Position numbers and translations under genes: made by a program
Notes under the pieces: model-generated
Told to the model about the DNA's origin: nothing
The model's database searches: none
The model's input: the letters and a program-made list of their open reading frames with translations, nothing else
In this document: positions 58,047 to 64,000 of the stretch, piece by piece
Position numbering within the stretch: the stretch's first letter is position 1
Layout of the letters: every line of letters begins with the position of its first letter
Source: Phialocephala subalpina
Lineage: Eukaryota > Ascomycota > Leotiomycetes > Helotiales > Mollisiaceae
Assembly: GCA_900073065.1 (NCBI GenBank)
Contig: FJOG01000012.1
Coordinates: 955,301 to 1,019,300 of the forward strand
DNA length: 64,000 bases
Direction of reading: 5' to 3'

Positions 58047-59868
58047 TTACAAACGATACCTGAACCCAACAGTCTTGAAGTCAGTAATATCCTCATAATC
58101 TTCCGGCGTCAACTCATTCACACCCTTCTCCGGCGCCATCTGCGCCATGTGCTCTACCTCCCTCGCCCGCTGCGCCTCATCGCCCTCCACCCTATCCCTC
58201 TTCTTATTCACAAACCCCAAATAAACCCTCAACCCCAAACTCGCCACCACCACCAACCCATAACAAATCAAAATAGCCTTGAACGCAGTCGGATACCCAG
58301 CCTTTGCTTCACTCGATTTGAATGTTTGAGGACCAGAGATATTACCAGCACAATAGGTGATAAATAGGATTGCCGTGACGGTCATTTTCTTGGTAACGCC
58401 TTTGTAGTTTGAGGATATGAGTCCGAGGGTCAAAGGGATGGCTGCGGGACCGGTTTGGAGAAGGTAGTAGGCGAATAATCGGACACCTTTGGTTTTAACG
58501 GAGAAGATTAGGGCGCTTCCTACTACGGGAGGGAGCACGACTGCGATTATCAACAAAGTAGTAATGTTATGGAATCGACTAGCTAGCCATCCCGTCGACA
58601 GAATTGTGCTCATGGCAATGATAGAAGCGGGCAGCGAGACGAGGGTTGATTGCAGACTGGTGAAGCCGAAACTCTTGATTGCGAGGTTCCCAAAACTTCC
58701 AGTTCCACCGTTGGGAATTTGTGTTAGGACGGAGATGGCGGCGAAGAAGTATGTCTTGGGGTCAGTGAGACATTCGATGACTTGTTCGAGTTTCCAGCGG
58801 CTGTTGATGGGGTCGACGCGTCCGGCTCCACCGAGTACGACGCGGTCTTCGGCGTATTGCTTTTCTTCTTCTGTGAGGAAGGAGGCTTGGTTGATGGTAT
58901 CTGGGAGGAGGAAGAAGACGATTATGCTCCAGAGACTGGTGATGAGGCCGAAGATCTGGGCTTGTTAGGAGGATGGATTTGATTTGAGTGGGGGAAGGGG
59001 AGGGCTTACGATGAACATCCATCTCCATGGGGAGAGGGAGCTGTTGATTTGTCCAATACCATAAGCGAGGAGAGAAGCAATGAAACCTCCACAGCTGTTT
59101 CCAGCGAACCACACTCCGGTTCTGGCGGGAATCTCGTCACGCGTATACCTAGACATCTTCGAGTCAGTATACCTCTTTCAGCAATACCGGGAGTTCTTCA
59201 GGAACAAAATACGTATATCTAGGGATCCTCGCGAGTTCTGCTCTTGCGAGGACTACCAAAACAGGAAATATGGCTCAAGGGAAGTTAACTTACCAGACGC
59301 TAGTCACATACACAAAAGCCGGAGAGATAGTAGCTTCCTGTCAGAGAGATTAGTTTCAAGATACCATGCCAAACCCACCGGCACTCACAGCAACGCCAAG
59401 GAGAAATCGGCAAGTTGCCAAACCTCCAAAGCTATGACAAGCAGCTGTGCTGGCAACAATGGCTCCCCACAAAAGCGTAACCCCAGACAAATATTTCCCA
59501 ATAGGTAATCTCTGAATCAAGATAGTAGTCGGATACTCAAATGCCAAATATCCAAAATAAAAGATCGAGCCAACCCAAGAGTACTGCGTTCCATGCAAAT
59601 GGTTGTCTTCCGTCAACCCAAACACCGCAGCCGAAGACAGAATCGTCTTGTCCATGAAGTTCAGATTGTAAGTCACGAACATGATAGCCAGGATCCTGAA
59701 ATCGATCTTGCGGAGTACCCTCTTGGCTAGTGCTTTCGTATATGGACTCACGTCCTGGACTTCCATCGCAGCGATGTCTGAAGGTGGTTCGACTGCCATT
59801 GTCTCGGATGTCAGCGGTGTCGTCTCTGTGATTTCCTCAACGTCGAACGAGGACTCGATGGTGTCCAT
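58047..59868 (-). CDS. Dal5-type MFS permease, intact
   Basis: Four exons (59389-59868, 59294-59337, 59010-59148, 58047-58955) join in frame to 523 aa. Family motifs include RKIDFRILAIMFVTYNLNFM, DKTILSSAAVFGL, YSWVGSIFYFGYLAFEYPTT, LIQRLPIGKYLSGVTLLWGA and, near the end, GNISGPQTFKSSEA and FRYRL. About 12 membrane helices are expected. The family imports allantoate, nicotinate, ureidosuccinate, dipeptides or sulfonates; the substrate cannot be told. It keeps the Trp of YSWVG that is a TGA in the permease at 35447. The 44-nt second exon is short. It converges on the AAA gene and diverges from the HET gene. Confidence 0.92.
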
Positions 59869-60617
59869 CGTGGATATAGTCCGGTCTCCTTATGTATCTT
59901 TCATCGGGCATGCGGGCAATGTCGGGCGATAAGACTGACGATGGTTTCTCTTCAAGAGTGGGAGAACGAGATAGTGGCGGGGAAGCCAAGAGGTCGCACC
60001 GATGTACGAGCACGTGATGGTCTTTTGCGAAAGAGTCTTGCTCTTTGCTGTTTGTGTTTTGATGCGAGCAGATATCCAACATATCATCAAAGGGGAAATC
60101 TTGACGTATGCAGCTTCCTAGTGAGCGTGAATCTTGAGAGTGGCGTGGTGTGACTTTTAGGGAAGGTGCAGGGGCGTACACACTGGTGCACCCTAACCCC
60201 TCGTAAGCGAGAGGTTTCTTCAGGCTTCTCACTCCCTGAAACGATTTCTCCATCCTTCCATCCTTTCTTCTCTTCTGTTTTTCAGGCACTACCCAACTCA
60301 CAATCACGCCTAAGATTAGGGATGCCTCCCACATTCTTGGGGTCGCAGATGGAGTCGACCAGAGAGTGTGTATGATGGTTGACTGCAACCAGTGTCATGA
60401 TATCGAGGTCATTGCGACCGAGACCCTGAAGCATGGCCCACAGGCTCATTGGTGCGCGAGTGCGATCTTGAATCTGCAGTGCCACTTTTGATGCTCCGCC
60501 ACACAATCCTTGCCTATTACTTCTGCGTATTACCGTCTTCTTCAGCGTATATTATGTTGCCAAGTTACTGCCATTGCTATCTAGAATCCGACCACTTTTA
60601 TTGTTGCGCCATCGTGG
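59869..60617. other. Divergent intergenic region
   Basis: 749 bp between the permease and HET gene starts. Short frames only. Confidence 0.4.
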
Positions 60618-63008
60618 ATGCCCCCGCCATATATTACTTCAATGTCTACCTCGTTCTGCGAGCATTGCAGTAAAATTTGCTTTCCAGCATTAAGAACACC
60701 GTCCATATCCGAAATTGAAGACTTGCTCAGTGGGAAACTTACGGGTACTACTTTCGCCAGCCCCGGAGACAAAGTCCCACTTACCAAGGTTCTGCTGGGG
60801 ACTTTTCAGAGGATCAGACGAGATTCTTCAACTTGCGCACTATGCTCACTCTTCTGTCACGTCATTGAGCGACAAGGGGCCGTGTATCAAACCAATGTCT
60901 CTCTGGACGACGAGAATATTGTCTTCCGCGCTGATCCTGACTCGCGCTATGGAAATGTGTCGGATTTGAGCAAGAACAACAGCGCCAATTGGCACATCAG
61001 AAGAATGAGCTTATACGGCTACAACACAAGCAACCTTGACAATCCCATCGCGCGCTTTAATTCTATTCTACAAGCCTGCCCAGTTGGCGCCGTATCAGCA
61101 ACGCCAAGAATCGAGAAGCCGCGAATACTGTTTGGTGGGAGGAAACGTCCACTGTTGGTGGATCTAAAGTTACTTCAAGAGTGGCTCAACTTGTGCGAAC
61201 ACGGTCACGGATCCGATTGTTCATTGACTGAAACCCAGCTGCAGAACTCTCGGTAAGTGTTGAGGTTCTGCATCGACGTCGATATTGGGGGCATTGAGCT
61301 AATCATGATGTTGTGATAGCTTGACTTACATTCGTTTGATTGATGTCAAAGAAAGATGTATTAAGAGGTTTTCGAACGTTAGCTCTCAAGACATTAAATA
61401 CGCTGCTTTAAGCTATTGTTGGGGTTCTGCTCAAGTCTCGAAGCCTGTCACACTTGTGAAAGCCAACATCGAGAAGCTTCAACAACTAGGAGCTTTTGTT
61501 GAAATTCGACTCCCACAGACGATTGAAGATGCTTTGGAGCTTGCATCCATGCTCGGTCTACAGTACGTTTGGGTCGATGCCCTTTGCATCATCCAAGATG
61601 ATGCCATCGATCAATCATATCAAATCGGAAAAATGGCCACGATCTACAGCTCAGCGTATCTCACAATTGTTGCTGCATCTGGAGAGCACTCAAATGCTGG
61701 GTTACCAGGGCTGGGACCCGGGACGCGAAACTACATTCAGAGAGAAATCGTTGTTATCCCTCCCAGTGAGCATGACCCTGGTTTATCGCTCATGACGACC
61801 ATGAAATCACACCCAAAACACTGGGATCAATTCCAAAGAGCGGAATACGAGGACATCGACTACAGCACTTGGAATAGCAGAGCATGGACTATGCAAGAAC
61901 GATCCCTATCACGCCGAAACCTCATATTCACCCAAGAACAAGTCCTTTGGAGCTGCAACAAGGCTTACTTCTGCGAAGAATCTTCCTTCGAAGTACCGAA
62001 CACCAGATTCAGACATTCAGGTAGAAACGCACATTCCATCGGGCTCGACTTTTCCGACCAGACCTCTTTCTGGGGCCAATATCAAGCCTTGGTGGAGAAT
62101 TACACTAAACGAGATATCAAGTTCAAAGGCGATGTCTACGATGCGTTTTCAGCTGTTATTCAAGGTTTGGAAAGCAACTCGAACGAGAGATTCCTTTGGG
62201 GTCTCCCATGCTCGCGATTTGAGCTTGCGATGTCTTGGGATACGTTGCACGGGCAGTATAGACGGTTTGCGCTTTCGAAACTTCCGATGACAAATTTGAA
62301 GAGGAATGTGGTTATGCCAAGCTGGTCGTGGATGGGTTGGATTGGTATTTCGCGATGTTGGGTCGCGGATGAACGTCTTGAGAGGTAAGTCAAGCCAATC
62401 ACTTCCGATGGTGCCACCTTTGCTCACAAGATTCCAGCGAGAGACCGGAAATCGTGTGCTATGCCCGTCGAGAAACTCAGCTCGTCTCTGTTGAAGCACT
62501 CACTAGAGACACCGATATATCCGCGTCGGCAGATATCGATCCGTCCACTTCTGTATCTCAGGTCGATCTCAATGAGAACTTACCCCACCTGACCAATACA
62601 AAACTAGACACATTTCCCGACGAGTACATGATCTTCTTCTGGACATATTCAGCATTCTTCACTATCGACCAATCATCCATCTCGAACCCCCAAGATGCTA
62701 GCTACGACTTCGGAAAATACGCTGATGATCCGAATCCAATTCTCAGAAACCAATTTGGGGAAGTGGCGGGGAGCGTGTGCAAGATGGCACCTGAGCACTG
62801 GGATTTACACAAGGAGAAAAACGACTCAAAAGAGTTCATTGTTGTAGGTCGAAGGTCAATACCAGAGATTCCAGATATTCCTGCTGTTGTTCTTGCGATG
62901 CAGATTGAGTGGATAGACGGAGTTGCGTATAGGGTTAACATGGCTGAGATTCAAGAAGAAGCTTGGTTAAAGGCGAGCCCAAAGAGGAAGCTGGTTGCGC
63001 TAGCATAA
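60618..63008 (+). CDS. HET-domain protein
   Basis: Three exons (60618-61252, 61320-62384, 62438-63008) give 756 aa. The three HET blocks are clear: YAALSYCWG (about residue 238), QYVWVDALCIIQDD (about 290) and STWNSRAWTMQERSLSRR (about 394). The first 210 residues include a Cys-rich stretch (FCEHCSKICF, CALCSLFC) common ahead of HET domains. The C-terminal 200 residues are variable. HET proteins act in nonself recognition and can trigger cell death in fungal fusion cells. A second ATG (60642) is also possible as a start. Intact in this sequence. Confidence 0.93.
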
Positions 63009-63061
63009 ATTTGCGAGCACCTCAAGGACAATTAAACTTATTCTCATAGGGCCAATATCTT

Positions 63062-64000
63062 TTACCGTGAGATGTAAGCTTCCTCAAACTCATCAAGCTC
63101 CTTCGAAAGCCTCGCTTTGTCCTCATCTCTTGCCCAACATATCTCAACCGCATTCCTCTGCAGCTTCACCATCTCCGCATCCGTAAACTTGCACTTATCC
63201 CTCACCATATACAACCCATGCATCACCCAATTATCTTCCATATACGCAGGATCATCACTTGCAATCGTAATTTTGTTACCAGCATCAAATAGCTTCCGAA
63301 TCCTCAGAAAGACTTCATCTTCAGCTGCATGTCGGATATAAGCACAAGGACAAATCGTCATCCCAATCCCTTTCTTTTTGATGATTTCCGTCAAGTCATC
63401 ACTATCAGCAGCATTCATTCCGTGATCTATCCGTTCGGCACCTGAACCACCGAGGTTCTCGCAGACTTGACGAATGTGTTCCAGGGTATTCTTTTGGTTG
63501 AAATCGCAGTGAGCTGTGAGTCTGAATTTATCCTTCTTAGCTCGTTGGAACACTTCGTAGAAAAGACTCGGAGGCCGATCAAGCTCATCTGAATCGAGGC
63601 CGATGCCGATGATCATATCTTTGTACGGTAGTGCGGCTTCGTATTGCTGAATTGCTGATTCTGGGGACATGTCTCGCAGGAAACACATTATCCATTGTGA
63701 TTTTACCTTCAAATAATAAGCAACGAGTCTTTCGAAAATGCCGAGACTTACATTCAACTCCTTTGCAGCCTTCTCCTGTGCTCGTTTGAATCCTTTCATG
63801 ACTACGTCTAGAGCGATTCCCCTCCTAGTATGACCCTGAGGATCAAAAAACACCTCACAATACCTAACATCCATCCCCTCCACCCTTTCAAAATACCCCA
63901 TCGCTAAATCATAAAAATCCTCCTCCGTCTGCAATAACTCAAATCCTCCATAATAAATTTCGAAGAAAGTGAAAGATTTCGATGCCTCAGCAGACCCAGC
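63062..64000 (-). CDS. Adenine/adenosine deaminase family, 5' end outside the window
   Basis: The frame is open from the window edge; 297 residues are visible. A 45-nt in-frame intron at 63707-63751 (GTAAGT..TTTGAAG) is likely, since its removal gives ELN|VKSQWIMCFLRDMSPESA as in the family. Motifs are LTAHCDFNQ, GAERIDHGMNA and the catalytic ITIASDDPAYM, where His, Asp-His and Asp-Asp bind zinc and activate water. The C-terminus reads LQRNAVEICWARDEDKARL. SDDPAY and the lack of an N-terminal secretion signal fit adenine deaminase (purine salvage, cytosol) better than secreted adenosine deaminases, but the N-terminal zinc-binding H-x-H lies beyond the edge. The stop is at 63062-63064. Confidence 0.9.
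   Translation of the reverse strand, partial: AGSAEASKSFTFFEIYYGGFELLQTEEDFYDLAMGYFERVEGMDVRYCEVFFDPQGHTRRGIALDVVMKGFKRAQEKAAKELNVSLGIFERLVAYYLKVKSQWIMCFLRDMSPESAIQQYEAALPYKDMIIGIGLDSDELDRPPSLFYEVFQRAKKDKFRLTAHCDFNQKNTLEHIRQVCENLGGSGAERIDHGMNAADSDDLTEIIKKKGIGMTICPCAYIRHAAEDEVFLRIRKLFDAGNKITIASDDPAYMEDNWVMHGLYMVRDKCKFTDAEMVKLQRNAVEICWARDEDKARLSKELDEFEEAYISR

Noticed and set aside
1..64000. CRISPR arrays, bacterial operons, riboswitches, tRNA and rRNA genes
   Set aside because: The genes are spliced fungal nuclear genes. I looked for T-loop GTTCRA contexts (for example near 17575 and 26125) and found no cloverleaf; no direct-repeat/spacer pattern exists.

Overview
The window is nuclear DNA of a filamentous ascomycete (Pezizomycotina). 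Genes carry one to eight short introns of about 45-90 nt with GT..AG ends and CTRAY-type branch points. The gene content (Zn2Cys6 activator, HET protein, Dal5-type permeases, LITAF-like protein, adenine deaminase) is typical of that group. The class is not resolved; Leotiomycetes is only a guess. All assignments come from reading translations by eye; no database search was run.

Layout. (1) 1-9430 is a very AT-rich, RIP-like compartment (RIP: repeat-induced point mutation, C:G to T:A). It holds one complete but dead Ty1/Copia retrotransposon on the minus strand (545-6934) with 201-bp LTRs and a CTTTT target duplication. Composition changes abruptly near 9430. (2) 9431-20863 is gene-poor; only a small GPI-anchored Ser/Thr-rich protein (11482-11820, minus) is convincing, and there is a second AT-rich relic near 15.7-16.1 kb. 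(3) 20864-42089 starts with a LITAF-like membrane protein and then carries a catabolic-looking block: FAD oxidoreductase (minus) divergent from an UNC93-like MFS gene (plus), a Zn2Cys6 activator, a 273-aa unknown, 5-oxoprolinase (minus) divergent from a Dal5-type MFS permease (plus), a DAO-type FAD oxidase, and a secreted FMN-dependent 2-hydroxyacid dehydrogenase. (4) 43616-64000 holds intact genes: an HSPA12-like Hsp70, a single-pass Ser/Thr-rich membrane protein, a helical 316-aa protein, a 90-aa Gly-rich protein, a 746-aa protein with a degenerate STAND/NACHT-like region, a large AAA ATPase, another Dal5-type permease, a HET-domain protein, and the 3' part of an adenine deaminase.

The main observation is in block 3. 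Every metabolic gene there is damaged in this sequence: five in-frame stops in the FAD oxidoreductase, frameshifts plus a stop in the UNC93-like gene, one TGA each in 5-oxoprolinase and the Dal5-type permease, an unsplicable frame at the last junction of the DAO gene, and a 1-nt deletion in the FMN enzyme. The Zn2Cys6 regulator, the 273-aa gene and all genes to the right read cleanly through their introns. Most of the stops can be explained by single C:G to T:A transitions. This looks like decay of a nitrogen/carbon-acquisition cluster (5-oxoproline or related amino-acid derivatives) close to a RIP compartment; sequencing or assembly error must be excluded, above all for the indels.

A second structural surprise is a near-perfect long inverted repeat (39354-39543, 83-bp arms, 24-nt loop) whose five arm mismatches are all transitions.
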